64,000 nucleotides of DNA from positions 7,253,501 through 7,317,500 of the forward strand of contig CP107926.1 in NCBI GenBank assembly GCA_036015235.1. The letters run 5' to 3'. This document shows, piece after piece, positions 63,664 through 64,000 of the stretch. Source of the stretch: Streptomyces sp. NBC_00433. GTDB taxonomy: Bacteria > Actinomycetota > Actinomycetes > Streptomycetales > Streptomycetaceae. The position numbers and the translations under genes were made by a program. A model generated the notes under the pieces. That model was given only the letters and a program-made list of their open reading frames with translations. It was not told the DNA's origin and did not search any database. The number at the start of each line of letters is the position of its first letter. Position 1 is the first letter of the stretch.

Positions 63664-64000
63664 CTAGACCGCTACCGGATCACTGCCTTCCGGCTCCTGC
63701 GGGGTGTCCGGCTCCAGGGGTGTCTCGGACTGCTTCCTGCGGGCGGCCACTATCTCGGCGCGCTCCCGGCGCAGCAGCACCACCCAGCCCACCGGCACCA
63801 TCGCGGTGAACAGCCACCACTGGATCGCGTAGGCCATGTGCGGGCCGATACTGCTGTGGTCGGGCTCGGGGACCACCGCGGGCCCGCCGTGCGCGGGCTT
63901 GGGTGACACCAGCTCCAGGTAGCCGCCGACCGTCTGCTCGGGCAGCCCGCCGGCCGACTTCACCTCGGAGCCGTTGATCAGCATGATCTGCCGCGGCGGC
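63664..64000 (-). CDS. SURF1-family protein, C-terminal part (cut by window edge)
   Basis: Only the last 112 residues are inside the window. LINGSEVKSAGGLPEQTVGG and SSIGPHMAYAIQWWLFTAMV, the second SURF1 membrane helix, identify it. A charged tail of about 35 residues (RKQSETPLEPDTPQEPEGSD) follows. SURF1 proteins assist cytochrome c oxidase assembly. The start lies beyond 64000. Confidence 0.85.
   Translation of the reverse strand, partial: PPRQIMLINGSEVKSAGGLPEQTVGGYLELVSPKPAHGGPAVVPEPDHSSIGPHMAYAIQWWLFTAMVPVGWVVLLRRERAEIVAARRKQSETPLEPDTPQEPEGSDPVAV

Overview
The window is typical of a Streptomyces-type actinomycete: very high G+C, strong third-position GC bias, many GTG starts, ATGA/GTGA overlaps inside operons, DUF397/XRE and RsbW-like regulators, a LAETG (class E sortase) surface protein, and the GGGGAACTGCGCG-type intergenic repeats common in that group. 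Gene order from about 24 to 60 kb looks like the S. coelicolor SCO1860-to-SCO1838 neighbourhood as I remember it (no search was run). No rRNA, tRNA, CRISPR array, prophage or biosynthetic gene cluster was found.

Layout. 0-7 kb: a repeat-rich intergenic region, an acidic unknown protein, a Tat-exported PhoX-like phosphatase with a possible PHO box, a secreted HNH nuclease gene broken in two by a ~1.07 kb insert that carries another small secreted HNH-like gene, and a TerD-family protein. 7-16 kb: a dispersed uronate/aldarate catabolic regulon (uronate dehydrogenase, KdgD, an unknown partner, an IclR regulator, a semialdehyde dehydrogenase). Three similar candidate operators tie these genes together, although an ECF sigma factor/membrane protein pair and a methyltransferase lie between them. 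16-19 kb: two RsbW-like ATPases flanking a small resolvase-like protein, divergent from an XRE-DUF5753/DUF397 pair. 19-25 kb: glycosyltransferase, frameshifted MFS exporter, GlxA-type AraC regulator, amidohydrolase, LAETG surface protein.

25.5-28.6 kb: a receptor Ser/Thr kinase fused to an extracellular oligopeptide-binding domain. 28.6-47.1 kb: thirteen cobalamin genes on the minus strand (cobD-cobQ-cobN-chelatase-cobO-cobB-cobI-cobM-cobL-cbiG/cobJ-cobH-cbiX-cobC), mostly translationally coupled and read from one promoter followed by a cobalamin riboswitch. They cover cobalt chelation, most ring methylations, a,c-amidation, adenosylation and side-chain amidation; cobA, cobK and the lower-ligand assembly genes are not here. 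Several of these proteins carry repeat-like linker expansions, most strikingly a ~230-residue insert in CbiG/CobJ.

47-56 kb: a PiT phosphate transporter with a clear PHO box, an FAD oxidoreductase, a class II aldolase, an alpha/beta hydrolase, a paralogue of the first unknown protein, and an ABC-F ATPase preceded by a candidate leaderless upstream ORF. 56-61 kb: the small nucleoid protein Gbn with GATC-rich upstream DNA, an enoyl-CoA hydratase, and an Asp23/AmaP envelope-stress operon divergent from an unknown protein. 61-64 kb: an SDR, a GH15 hydrolase and the end of a SURF1 gene cut by the window edge.
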